Positions 22,191 to 29,999 of a stretch of 35,976 nt of DNA are shown piece by piece. Where the stretch lies: NCBI GenBank assembly GCA_910587255.1, contig CAJUKT010000056.1, positions 1 to 35,976 of the forward strand, in the 5' to 3' direction. Both the position numbers and the translations under genes were made by a program. A model generated the notes under the pieces. That model saw only the letters and a program-made list of their open reading frames with translations. It ran no database searches and was not told the origin of the DNA. Numbering within the stretch: position 1 is the stretch's first letter; each line of letters opens with the position of its first letter. This DNA is from an uncultured Oscillospiraceae bacterium. Its GTDB lineage: Bacteria; Bacillota; Clostridia; Oscillospirales; Oscillospiraceae.

Positions 22191-23510
22191 TCAATAGGCC
22201 GAGTTGACCGCGTTGGTGATGTCCCTGATGATCTCCATCAGCTCCGGCTGGGTCTTCATCATCTTCTCCACCCGGTTGATGGAGTTGAGCACGGTGGAGT
22301 GGTGGCGCCCGCCGAACAGCTGGCCAATCTCCGCCAGGGAGAGCTGGGTCATCTCCCGGATGATGTACATGGATACGTTGCGGGCGGTGCTGATCTCCTT
22401 GTTCTGGCTCTGGCCGGTGATGGCGGCGGTGTCCAGCTCGTAGAACCGGGCCACCTCCTGGATGATGGTGTCGGCGGAGGGCAGGAAGTTTTCCTTGGCC
22501 CGCAGGATATCCCGCACCGCCCGGATGGTGGTGTCCACGTCCACCTGGGCGCCCATCAGCTCCTGGAAGGCCATAATCTTGTTAACCACGCCCTCGATCT
22601 GCCGCACGTTGGAGGTGATATTGTCCGCCACGTAGGAGAGCACCGGCTTGGGGAGGGAGATCCCCCGCTCCGCCGCCTTGTTTTTCAGCAGGGCCTCCCG
22701 CATCTCGTAGTCCGGGGGCTGTATATCGGCGGTCAGGCCCTGCTCAAAGCGGGTTTTGAGCCGCTGCTCCAGCCGGAGCATTTCCTGGGGCGGGCGGTCG
22801 GAGGTAAAGACGATTTGCTTTTTCTGCTCGTACAGGGTATTGAACGTGTGGAACAGCTCCTCCTCGCTGGAGTCCTTTCCGGCGATAAACTGTACGTCGT
22901 CCATGAGGAACAGGTCCACCTGGCGGTATTTGTCCCGGAAGTTCTGCATGTCGATGCCACGGCGCAGGTTGCCGATCAGCTCGTTGACAAAGTCCTCGCT
23001 CTGCACGTACATGATACGGCAGCCGGGGTGGTTTTGCCGCGTCCGGCCGGCGATGGCATGGAGGAGATGGGTTTTTCCCAGGCCGGACTGGCCGTGGATA
23101 AACAAGGGGTTATACTTTGTCCCCGGCTCGTCCGAGATCTTGACGGCGGCGGTATAGGCAAATTCGTTGGTGGAGCCCACCACAAAGCGCTCAAAGGTGT
23201 ATTTGTTCACATCGCCCCCCGCAGGGAAGGGCTCCGCGGCCTGGCGGGCATAGGCGTCCCGCTCCTCCGGCAGCAGAAGGGCCACGTCCACGTCAAAGGA
23301 GAACAGCTCCTTCAGCGCCTGCTCCACCACGGCCTGGAACCGGGTGCGGATGATGTTCCGCTTGAAGTCGGTGGGGACGCACAGCACCAGCCGGGTGTCC
23401 TCCAGGGCGACCGCCTCCACGTCGCCAAACCAGGTTTCGATGGATACGGCGGTCATGCCGGCCTCCATCAGGCTTTTTACTTTTTCCCATACGTCGCCAG
23501 CCGATCTCAT
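22191..23510 (-). CDS. dnaA: DnaA chromosomal replication initiator
   Basis: 439 aa. Domain I (1-85, with ETWFGDV), a short linker, AAA+ domain III with Walker A GQSGLGKTH (140-148), Walker B LFLMDDVQFI, and domain IV with the DNA-binding signature FGGRHHSTVLNSINRVEKMM. It melts oriC in its ATP form. AGGAGG is 10 bases before the start, with a promoter at 23550-23578. Divergent from rpmH, the standard arrangement. Confidence 0.97.
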   Translation of the reverse strand: MRSAGDVWEKVKSLMEAGMTAVSIETWFGDVEAVALEDTRLVLCVPTDFKRNIIRTRFQAVVEQALKELFSFDVDVALLLPEERDAYARQAAEPFPAGGDVNKYTFERFVVGSTNEFAYTAAVKISDEPGTKYNPLFIHGQSGLGKTHLLHAIAGRTRQNHPGCRIMYVQSEDFVNELIGNLRRGIDMQNFRDKYRQVDLFLMDDVQFIAGKDSSEEELFHTFNTLYEQKKQIVFTSDRPPQEMLRLEQRLKTRFEQGLTADIQPPDYEMREALLKNKAAERGISLPKPVLSYVADNITSNVRQIEGVVNKIMAFQELMGAQVDVDTTIRAVRDILRAKENFLPSADTIIQEVARFYELDTAAITGQSQNKEISTARNVSMYIIREMTQLSLAEIGQLFGGRHHSTVLNSINRVEKMMKTQPELMEIIRDITNAVNSAY

Positions 23511-23549
23511 GGGCGGAAGCCTCCTAAACAGAAATATCGCAACTTAAAG

Positions 23550-23578
23550 ATTATACCAAAAAAGGGGGAGACCGGCAA
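23550..23578 (-). promoter_or_regulatory. dnaA promoter
   Basis: On the minus strand, TTGCCG (23578-23573) and a perfect TATAAT (23555-23550) are 17 bases apart, 40 bases before the dnaA start. Confidence 0.8.
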
Positions 23579-23685
23579 GGGTTTTTGCGGAATTCTTTTT
23601 TATAATGTGAGAAAAGCGGGCGGACGGCGGGGGAATACAATATGTTGTGCCCCCCGGAGGAAAAAAGAATATTGCCGATTTATTG

Positions 23686-23714
23686 TTGACAGGCGGAAAA
23701 AATCAAGGTATAAT
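23686..23714 (+). promoter_or_regulatory. rpmH promoter, consensus sigma-A
   Basis: Perfect TTGACA (23686-23691) and perfect TATAAT (23709-23714) with a 17-base spacer: the strongest-looking promoter in the window, as expected for a ribosomal gene. The 5' leader is about 100 bases. Confidence 0.9.
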
Positions 23715-23823
23715 CAGCAGAAGCGTGATTTGCGCATAGCAAATGCCAACCGCGCCCCGCCGGGGCGTTGTGGAGCGCTCCTCTTCACGGGGGCGCGTGA
23801 AACTGTACAGGAGGTGTTCCCGC

Positions 23824-23958
23824 ATGGTTCGTACCTATCAGCCCAAGAAGCGCCAGCGTTCCAAGGTCCACGGCTTCCGCAAGCGCATGGCCACCGCCAA
23901 CGGCCGCAAGGTTCTGGCCCGCCGCCGCGCCAAGGGCCGCGCCCGCCTGAGCTACTGA
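23824..23958 (+). CDS. rpmH: Ribosomal protein bL34
   Basis: 44 aa, the typical size. It is very basic (MVRTYQPKKRQRSKVHGFRK then GRKVLARRRAKGRARLSY) and matches bL34 throughout. AGGAGGTG precedes the ATG. First gene of the rpmH-rnpA-yidD-yidC-jag operon. Confidence 0.97.
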   Translation: MVRTYQPKKRQRSKVHGFRKRMATANGRKVLARRRAKGRARLSY

Positions 23959-24058
23959 TGGCGCACACATCGGGATAACGATACGACTCGGGGCGCGGGA
24001 ATTTTCCCTCGCCCCTGTGTCCGTTTGCCCGAAGATCCCCTTTGCAACGGGAGGTAAC

Positions 24059-24415
24059 ATGAAGAAGACCGTATCCCTCAAGGAAAACCACCTGTTCCGC
24101 CGGGCCTACAACCGGGGGAAGTCCGCCGCCGACGGGCGGCTGGTGCTCTACGTCCGGGGCAATGGGCAAAAGGGCAACCGGCTGGGCTTCACCGTGTCCA
24201 CCAAGGTGGGACATGCCGTGGTGCGCAACCGGGTCCGCCGCCGCCTGCGGGAGATCTACCGCCTCCACGAGGGTCAGGTGCTGGGCGGCCGGGACGTGGT
24301 GGTGGTGGCCCGGACCCGGGCGGCATCCAGTGATTACCACCAGCTTGAAAAGTCCTTTTTAAAGCTGGCGGACAGGCTGGAGCTGCTGAAAAAGGAAAAG
24401 GAAGGGTCAAAGTGA
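24059..24415 (+). CDS. rnpA: Ribonuclease P protein component
   Basis: 118 aa from the ATG at 24059, after GGGAGGTAAC; the open frame continues upstream, but this start matches the family (MKKTVSLKENHLFRRAYNRG). The RNR motif AVVRNRVRRRLREIYRLH (~57-74) is the RNA-contacting helix. It binds the RNase P RNA and helps process tRNA 5' ends. Confidence 0.95.
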   Translation: MKKTVSLKENHLFRRAYNRGKSAADGRLVLYVRGNGQKGNRLGFTVSTKVGHAVVRNRVRRRLREIYRLHEGQVLGGRDVVVVARTRAASSDYHQLEKSFLKLADRLELLKKEKEGSK

Positions 24416-24651
24416 AGGGGCTGCTGCTGGGGCTCATCCGCTGGTACAGGAGGGATATCTCCCCCGGCCGTCCCCCCTGCTGCCGCTTCATCCCCACCTG
24501 CTCCGCCTACGCCCTGGAGGCGGTGGAGCTTCACGGGGCGGTGAAGGGCGGGCTGCTGGCCCTGTGGCGCATCCTGCGCTGCCACCCCTTCCACCGCGAG
24601 AAAACCTTCATTTACGACCCCGTCCCGCCAAAGAAAATCAAACGAATTTAG
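24412..24651 (+). CDS. yidD: YidD membrane-insertion efficiency factor
   Basis: 79 aa with the family pattern LIRWYRRDISPGRPPCCRFI, PTCSAYALEAVELHGAVKG and HPFH. It starts with GTG overlapping the rnpA stop (GTGA). YidD assists YidC-dependent insertion; it lies right before yidC, as usual. Confidence 0.93.
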   Translation: MKGLLLGLIRWYRRDISPGRPPCCRFIPTCSAYALEAVELHGAVKGGLLALWRILRCHPFHREKTFIYDPVPPKKIKRI

Positions 24652-24661
24652 GAGGCCAAAC

Positions 24662-25957
24662 ATGGATATTTGGCAAATCCTCATGACCCCGTTCAGCCTG
24701 CTGCTCAAGCTGTTCTGCCAGGTGTTCAACAGCTACGGCATCGCGCTGATCCTGTTCACCGTGGTGGTGAAGGTCATCCTCTTCCCCCTCCATCTGAAGG
24801 GCAAGAAGAGCATGATTAAAATGAACGTGGTGAACAGCCAGCTTCAGGAGATCCAGAAGCGCTGCGGCAACGACAGGGAGAAGTATAACCAGGAGGTCCA
24901 GAAGTTCTACGCCGAGAACAACGTCAACCCCATGGGGGGCTGCGGCTGGTCCATGATCCCCATGCTCATCCTGTGGCCGCTGTACGCCATCATCCGCCGC
25001 CCGCTGAAGTACATGATGAACCTCACCGAGGCGGCCACCACCGCCGTGGGTAAGGCCCTGGGCTGGGCGGACTTCACCCCCGTGGGCCATAACGAGCTGA
25101 CCCTGGGCTCCATGATGAAAGCGGGCAACCTGTCCGCCGCCAAGGACGCCGCGGCCGCCGCCGGGGTGTCCGCCGCCGGCATGTTCGTCATCAACTTCGA
25201 CTTCTTCGGCATCGACCTGTCCCTGATCCCCCAGCTGAAGTTCTGGGAGGGCGGGCTGTCCTGGGGCTCCATCGGGCTGTTCCTGCTGCCCGTCATCTCC
25301 GCCGCTTTGTCCCTGGTGTCCACCCTGATCATGCAGAAGACCAACCAGATGAGCAAGGACCAGGCGCCCCCCAAGATGAACCTGTCCCTGCTCCTGCTGG
25401 GGCCCGGCATGTCGTTGTTTATCGGCTTCGGCATGCCCGCCGGAATGTGCGTGTACTGGATTGCCAACTCCCTGCTGATTATGGTGCAGGAGGTCATCTG
25501 CGGCGCCATCCTCCGCAAGGACTACGAGGCCGCCCAGAAGGAGATGGAAATCCAGGCCGCCAAGGCCAAGGAGGCCGAGAAGGAGCGCCGCCGCATCGCC
25601 GCGGAGAAGAAGGCCGCCGCCATCGCCGCAGGCAAGGACCCCAAGAAGGCCCACCAGAAGAAGGCCAAGGAGCCGGGGATGGACCTCAGCGCCAGCCGGG
25701 AGGGCCTGCGGGCCTACGCCCGGGGGAGGGCCTACGACCCCAACCGCTATCCCGTCACCCCCTACTATGATCCCAACGGCCCGGCTGCCTCCGAAACGGA
25801 GGACCTCCAGGAGCCCGTCGAGGAGGAAAAGGCCATTGCGCCCCAGTCCGGCCCGGAGGCCGCCGCCCAGGCAAACGAGGCCGGGCAGGCCGCCGTGCCG
25901 TCGGAAACCGGCGGGGACTACGAGGAGCCCTATGCCGGGGACGACGGGGAAAATTGA
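24662..25957 (+). CDS. yidC: YidC/Oxa1 membrane protein insertase
   Basis: 431 aa, longer than Bacillus SpoIIIJ (about 260). Membrane helices at about 15-40, 95-112, 195-230 and 240-285. The hydrophilic-groove positive residue is a Lys (VVVKVILFPL), where Bacillus has Arg. There is no lipobox, so no lipoprotein anchor. A ~60-residue Ala-rich loop (113-180) lies between helices, and after residue 285 there is a long Lys/Ala/Glu helix, then an acidic disordered tail (~350-431) that may bind ribosomes. GGAGG precedes the ATG. Confidence 0.94.
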   Translation: MDIWQILMTPFSLLLKLFCQVFNSYGIALILFTVVVKVILFPLHLKGKKSMIKMNVVNSQLQEIQKRCGNDREKYNQEVQKFYAENNVNPMGGCGWSMIPMLILWPLYAIIRRPLKYMMNLTEAATTAVGKALGWADFTPVGHNELTLGSMMKAGNLSAAKDAAAAAGVSAAGMFVINFDFFGIDLSLIPQLKFWEGGLSWGSIGLFLLPVISAALSLVSTLIMQKTNQMSKDQAPPKMNLSLLLLGPGMSLFIGFGMPAGMCVYWIANSLLIMVQEVICGAILRKDYEAAQKEMEIQAAKAKEAEKERRRIAAEKKAAAIAAGKDPKKAHQKKAKEPGMDLSASREGLRAYARGRAYDPNRYPVTPYYDPNGPAASETEDLQEPVEEEKAIAPQSGPEAAAQANEAGQAAVPSETGGDYEEPYAGDDGEN

Positions 25958-26006
25958 CGCAGCACAGAGGAATTCATTCAACACTTGACAAAAGGAGTGC
26001 AGTTTC

Positions 26007-26840
26007 GTGCTGAAATATATGGAATTCACCGCCAAGACCGAGGACGAGGCCATTGCCAAGGGCCTGGCCCATCTGGGTCTGGACCGTGACGACGTTTCCG
26101 TGGAGATCCTGGACCGGGGCAAGACCGGCTTTCTGGGCATCGGTTCCGTGCCCGCCAAGGTGAAGCTCACCTACGAGGCGCCGGACGAGCCGCCCGCCCC
26201 CATCCCCGCCCCCCCGGCGGAGGTCAAGCCCGCCCCCGCGCCCAAGCCCGAAAAGCCCCAGGCCCCCAAGGCTTCCCAGCCCGCGCCCAAGCCTCAGCCC
26301 AGGCCCCAGCCCGCGCCCCGTGTGGAAAAGCCCGCTCCCGCCGCCCAGCCCGCCCCCGTCCAGCGGGGCGGGGAGGCGGACGGCGACGTGGCGGCCGCCA
26401 TCGTCAGCTTCCAGACCGGGCTGTTCCAGCACATGGGGGTGGAGGCCACCCCCGTGGTTTCCCGTGACGGCGACACCTACCAGGTGGTGCTGGAGGGGGA
26501 GAATATGGGCGCCCTCATCGGCCACCGGGGGGAGACCCTGGACGCCATCCAGCAGCTCACCGGCTACGCGGTGAACAAGGGCCGCAGCCATCGGGTGCGC
26601 ATCCACGTGGACGCCGAGGGTTACCGCGCCCGCCGGGAGGAATCCCTCAACCGCCTGGCCCGCAAAACGGCGGGCAAGGTGGTCAAGTACCGCCGGAACA
26701 TCACCCTGGAGGCCATGAACGCCTATGAGCGGCACGTGATCCACACCGCCCTCCAGGACTACCCCGGCGTATCTACCTTCTCCACCGGCACCGAGCCCAA
26801 CCGCCGCACGGTGGTAGCCTACGACCCGGGGAAGAAATAA
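26007..26840 (+). CDS. jag: Jag/KhpB RNA-binding protein
   Basis: 277 aa. Jag-N domain (1-55, with KTGFLGIGSVPAKVKL), a Pro/Ala-rich linker (~63-120), a KH domain (GENMGALIGHRGETLDAIQQ, ~163-182) and an R3H domain whose RxxxH is in the AYERHVIHTAL helix (~240-250). Works with KhpA in RNA binding and cell elongation. The GTG at 26007 lies 9 bases after AAAGGAG; an ATG at 26019 is the alternative. Last gene of the rpmH operon. Confidence 0.93.
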   Translation: MLKYMEFTAKTEDEAIAKGLAHLGLDRDDVSVEILDRGKTGFLGIGSVPAKVKLTYEAPDEPPAPIPAPPAEVKPAPAPKPEKPQAPKASQPAPKPQPRPQPAPRVEKPAPAAQPAPVQRGGEADGDVAAAIVSFQTGLFQHMGVEATPVVSRDGDTYQVVLEGENMGALIGHRGETLDAIQQLTGYAVNKGRSHRVRIHVDAEGYRARREESLNRLARKTAGKVVKYRRNITLEAMNAYERHVIHTALQDYPGVSTFSTGTEPNRRTVVAYDPGKK

Positions 26841-26916
26841 CACAGAAAAGCACAATTCAGATACATTTAACAGCGGTATAGCCGGCTATGTGAAGAAATT
26901 CTCCATAGCCTGGAAG

Positions 26917-26958
26917 GCAGGCTGCCCAGCGCGGAAGCAAGAGCGCTGGGCAGCCTGC
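26917..26958. repeat. 16-bp perfect inverted repeat after jag
   Basis: The arms at 26917-26932 and 26943-26958 are exact complements, loop GGAAGCAAGA. No T run follows. A second pair, GGCTATG/CATAGCC (26884 and 26904), lies just before it. It marks the boundary between the jag operon and the AT-rich island. Confidence 0.8.
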
Positions 26959-27040
26959 GGCCGTTTATGGGGGCAGGGAAACCGGAAATTGCGCAGATGT
27001 AAAGCGGATATGGTTTAAAAAAGCACGGGGGACTGATACT

Positions 27041-27505
27041 ATGAGGTTTGGAGAAAAGCTGTCGCTTCTGCGGAAACGGCGCGGCATGACCCAGCTGGAA
27101 CTGGCGGAGGAGCTGAACGTATCACGGCAGGCCGTGTCCAGATGGGAGCAGGGGATCTCAAACCCATCTACGGAAAACATGGTCAGGATAGGGAAACTGC
27201 TTGACGTGTCTATAGACACGCTGGTGAATGAGAACGCGCAGCTTCAGACAGAAACGGCTGTGCTGGTAGTTGAGGCAGAAGAAAAGAAGGCGGTTGAAAG
27301 GCATGATAAGCGTGGTATTTTAAAAATTGCCGTGACGGTGTTGGCTGCGGTAATTGTGGCGCTCATTGTTTTTATTGGTTTGAGCCGGGAACAATATGTG
27401 CCCGCACAGCCGCCGGGCCCCATTGATATGGATGAACTGGAGAAGGATATTATAAACCAGGATAATTCTAATAAAGGCGTTCTGCCGCTGGAGCCGGTAG
27501 ACTGA
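27041..27505 (+). CDS. Membrane-anchored XRE-family regulator
   Basis: 154 aa. Residues 5-60 are a Cro/CI-type helix-turn-helix (TQLELAEELNVSRQAVSRWE). A polar linker follows, one membrane helix at about 93-115 (ILKIAVTVLAAVIVALIVFI), then a 39-residue outer segment. A DNA-binding domain tied to the membrane suggests that it senses something outside the cell. The gene is clearly less GC-rich than its neighbours. Two secreted-protein genes follow, the first 15 bases downstream. Confidence 0.88.
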   Translation: MRFGEKLSLLRKRRGMTQLELAEELNVSRQAVSRWEQGISNPSTENMVRIGKLLDVSIDTLVNENAQLQTETAVLVVEAEEKKAVERHDKRGILKIAVTVLAAVIVALIVFIGLSREQYVPAQPPGPIDMDELEKDIINQDNSNKGVLPLEPVD

Positions 27506-27520
27506 AAGGAGTTTTTACAA

Positions 27521-27982
27521 ATGAAGAGAGGACTTGTATTGTTCATGGTGTGCATTGCGGCTATGGGATGGCTTGGAACAACGGCGGATGCAAAGAATCT
27601 GTCCGGCGAATCCGCCATACAGATGGAAGACATGCGCCGCGAAATAATTGACGTGTCGCAGGCCGCGCGTTTTGAGGGGAGCCCGCAGCCCCGAATCACG
27701 TATTCCATCAGCGATCAGGTTGCGGGTCAGGCGGTTCATATTTCAGATGATAAAATTTCTTTAGCGGCGAGGCAGGTCATCACAATAAATTGTTCCTACT
27801 CGCCAGCGTCGGCAAATGTCGACTTTGGCGTAATAGCTCCTGATGGTTACTTCTATTTTTTAAATGTGGAAGGGGGCAGTATCAATCAATCAATAAGGGT
27901 AAGCCAGAGCGGGAGCTATGCGGTGGCGGTTAGGAATAATTCTTCGTATACGGTTAGCGTAGTAGGATTTGTTACTTATTAG
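27521..27982 (+). CDS. Secreted protein, unknown function (a)
   Basis: 153 aa. N-terminal signal peptide with a likely cleavage after residue 24 (TADA/KN). The mature part is beta-rich (VITINCSYSPASANVDFGVI, SINQSIRVSQSGSYAVAVRN) with no recognised family; alternating polar/hydrophobic strands suggest an immunoglobulin- or jelly-roll-like sandwich (inference). AAAGGAG precedes the ATG. Same AT-richer codon use as the next genes. Confidence 0.75.
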   Translation: MKRGLVLFMVCIAAMGWLGTTADAKNLSGESAIQMEDMRREIIDVSQAARFEGSPQPRITYSISDQVAGQAVHISDDKISLAARQVITINCSYSPASANVDFGVIAPDGYFYFLNVEGGSINQSIRVSQSGSYAVAVRNNSSYTVSVVGFVTY

Positions 27983-28005
27983 AAAAATTTTTAGGAGGTC
28001 AGTTT

Positions 28006-28554
28006 ATGAAGCGATTTTTAGTATTGACACTTGCACTCACGCTGTCTCTTGGTGTACTATGTTCACCGGCATTTGCAAGTGAAAATGAGGCACGGACTCA
28101 GGGCGTAATCATTGAGGCTATGTATGACAATGATGTTGAACTCAGACTGGCAGAGCCGCCGAGGGAATATAAGAATTTGGGTGGTAGCAATAATTATACG
28201 GCAAATATAGTTGATTTGGCAGCTGCCAGAGGAACGTATACAAAATATTATTTTACCACTAGCACGGGAAAAATTTATGTTAAAACGGATTTGGTAAGAT
28301 CTGGGACAACGGCAACTGTGGATCGTAAACTTGAAGTTCGGCTTTATGAAAAAGCAACAGCCAGTTCAATTGGAAGTATAAAGAAAACCGAAACTATTGA
28401 ATTTGATACATCTGAAGTGACAGAACGCGTTTCGTTCACAGGATTAGACGTAGATAAATTCTATTATATCTCTTTTTTTAATGTCTCCAGCACTAACGCG
28501 GGAAGCCGGTTAGATATTAGTGGGACAGCATTAATTGACGATACATACAATTAA
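28006..28554 (+). CDS. Secreted protein, unknown function (b)
   Basis: 182 aa with a signal peptide cleaved after residue 24 (PAFA/SEN). The mature part is strand-rich and threonine/serine-rich (TKYYFTTSTGKIYVKTDLV, KLEVRLYEKATASSIGSIKK). Family not recognised. AGGAGG is 6 bases before the ATG. A strong terminator (28565-28609) follows, so the regulator and the two secreted proteins form one unit. Confidence 0.75.
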   Translation: MKRFLVLTLALTLSLGVLCSPAFASENEARTQGVIIEAMYDNDVELRLAEPPREYKNLGGSNNYTANIVDLAAARGTYTKYYFTTSTGKIYVKTDLVRSGTTATVDRKLEVRLYEKATASSIGSIKKTETIEFDTSEVTERVSFTGLDVDKFYYISFFNVSSTNAGSRLDISGTALIDDTYN

Positions 28555-28564
28555 CATAGATATG

Positions 28565-28609
28565 ACGGCTCAGGGGACCGTACAAGGCAGTGTCCCCTGG
28601 GCCGTTTTT
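28565..28609 (+). terminator. Intrinsic terminator after the secreted-protein genes
   Basis: A 14-bp stem (28565-28578 with 28592-28605, one G-T pair) followed by TTTT. It ends the regulator/secreted-protein unit. Confidence 0.85.
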
Positions 28610-28624
28610 AAGGTGGAGAGAAAA

Positions 28625-29290
28625 GTGACTGCAAAAGAGGTTTTTGTTTTAGAGATAGAAAACTTGTTTTTTGAAACGATTGCAGGAAACATTTTGCAAA
28701 TTGTTCCGATAATGATTTCAGCGGGAATTATTTATATATGTGGTTATTATTTTGTATCAAAATATAAGGAAACCCCAAAGAAAAATTTCCTTTTTATATT
28801 TGCAAGGTTTATGTTTGTGTGTTATTTTTCTGGCATAATAGCGCTAACATTAACTCCACCAAATTTTTGGTCGGCCTTGTGGTACTGGATTTTTTATGGA
28901 GTTTTTTATATAGAGCTTTCCCTGGAGAAAATGTTAAGTTTGTCGTTTAATTATATTCCCTCAGTATACTGCTATTTAGCGGGAGAATTGACAGGGGGGA
29001 CGTGGATAAAGGCAATGATTATCGGGAATGTCTTAATGTTCGTTCCAATGGGGCTGTTACTTCCTTTTATATTGAAAAAGAATAGATTTTTTGAAGTGGT
29101 GAGGTTTGGCGTGACAACAATACTTGCAATTGAAATTATACAGCCCTTTATAGGCCGCAGTTTTGATATAGATGATATTCTGTGCAATACTATGGGAGTA
29201 ATGGTGGGATTTCTTTGCTTTTTTATTGTAAGAAAAATAGCTCCCTCATTTGTTGATAAGTGTCGAGAAGGCATGAAAGAGGCCCGGTGA
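28625..29290 (+). CDS. VanZ-like membrane protein
   Basis: 221 aa from the GTG at 28625, preceded by AGGTGGAGAG; the frame is open upstream across the terminator, which argues against an earlier start. Five or so membrane helices. The block IIGNVLMFVPMGLLLPFI, the SIxIEIIQ-type segment AIEIIQPFIGRSFDIDD and the NTMGVMVGFLCF stretch match the VanZ family, whose founder gives low-level teicoplanin resistance. Most members have no known role. It is AT-rich like the rest of the island. Confidence 0.85.
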   Translation: MTAKEVFVLEIENLFFETIAGNILQIVPIMISAGIIYICGYYFVSKYKETPKKNFLFIFARFMFVCYFSGIIALTLTPPNFWSALWYWIFYGVFYIELSLEKMLSLSFNYIPSVYCYLAGELTGGTWIKAMIIGNVLMFVPMGLLLPFILKKNRFFEVVRFGVTTILAIEIIQPFIGRSFDIDDILCNTMGVMVGFLCFFIVRKIAPSFVDKCREGMKEAR

Positions 29291-29312
29291 GAAGCCACCG
29301 GGCCTCTTTTAT
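29279..29312 (+). terminator. Intrinsic terminator after the VanZ-like gene
   Basis: An 11-bp stem GAGGCCCGGTG/CACCGGGCCTC (29279-29289 with 29296-29306), then TTTT. It overlaps the last codons. Confidence 0.85.
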
Positions 29313-29313
29313 A

Positions 29314-29342
29314 TTTACAAACGGGCCAAAATATCGTATGAT
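29314..29342 (+). promoter_or_regulatory. Promoter of the MBL-hydrolase/hemZ unit
   Basis: TTTACA (29314-29319) and TATGAT (29337-29342), spacer 17, 26 bases before the gene. Confidence 0.6.
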
Positions 29343-29368
29343 AGGGCAAAAAGGATAGGAGTGGTCTG

Positions 29369-29998
29369 ATGGAGATCAGCGTACTGCGGCTGGGGCAGAT
29401 CGGCACCAACTGCTACATTTTCCGCCGGGAGGGCGGGTATCGGTGCGGCATTGTGGACCCCGGCGACCAGGGGGAGCAGGTGGCCCGGTGGCTGGTGGAC
29501 AAGGGGCTGGAGGCGCAGGCCGTCCTGCTCACCCACGGCCACTTCGACCACATCCTGGGCATACCCGGCCTCCGGGAGGAGTGGCCGGACCTGCCCGTCT
29601 ACTGCCACCCCGCCGACTGGGGCGAGGGGGATGCCGCAAGCCTGTTCGGCCAGCGCTTCCCTACCGTCCGCTCCTTTGGGGACATCACCCCCTACCGGGA
29701 GGGGGACACGGTGGAGGTGGACGGGATCAGGCTGGAGGTGCTGGACACCCCCGGCCACACCCCCGGCTCGGTGACCCTGCGGGCGGAAAACGTGCTGTTC
29801 ACCGGGGACACCCTGTTTGCCGGCTCCATGGGCCGCACCGACCTGCCCGGCGGCGACGAGGGGGAGCTGATGCGCTCCCTCAAGCGGCTGGGGGAGCTGG
29901 AGGGGGACTACCAGGTGCTCCCCGGCCACGAGGGGCAGTCCACCCTGGAGCGGGAGCGGAGCGGCAACTACTGTCTCCGGGCGGCCATGGGGCGCTGA
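29369..29998 (+). CDS. Metallo-beta-lactamase-fold hydrolase (glyoxalase II-like)
   Basis: 209 aa. The metal motif THGHFDH (HxHxDH, ~52-58) is followed by TPGHTPGS and GDTLFAGSMGRTDLPGGD, and a C-terminal His in LPGHEGQS. This is the small glyoxalase II-like group (YcbL/YqgX type) that hydrolyses thioesters. Substrate unknown. Stop and the next start are separated by one base. Confidence 0.9.
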   Translation: MEISVLRLGQIGTNCYIFRREGGYRCGIVDPGDQGEQVARWLVDKGLEAQAVLLTHGHFDHILGIPGLREEWPDLPVYCHPADWGEGDAASLFGQRFPTVRSFGDITPYREGDTVEVDGIRLEVLDTPGHTPGSVTLRAENVLFTGDTLFAGSMGRTDLPGGDEGELMRSLKRLGELEGDYQVLPGHEGQSTLERERSGNYCLRAAMGR

Positions 29999-29999
29999 T

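Noticed and set aside
19484..23978. Long plus-strand open frames opposite recF/dnaN and dnaA
   Set aside because: Shadow frames of verified minus-strand genes; products match no family and have biased composition.
27041..29290. Prophage or conjugative element
   Set aside because: No integrase, transposase, phage or transfer gene is present; only composition and gene novelty mark the island.
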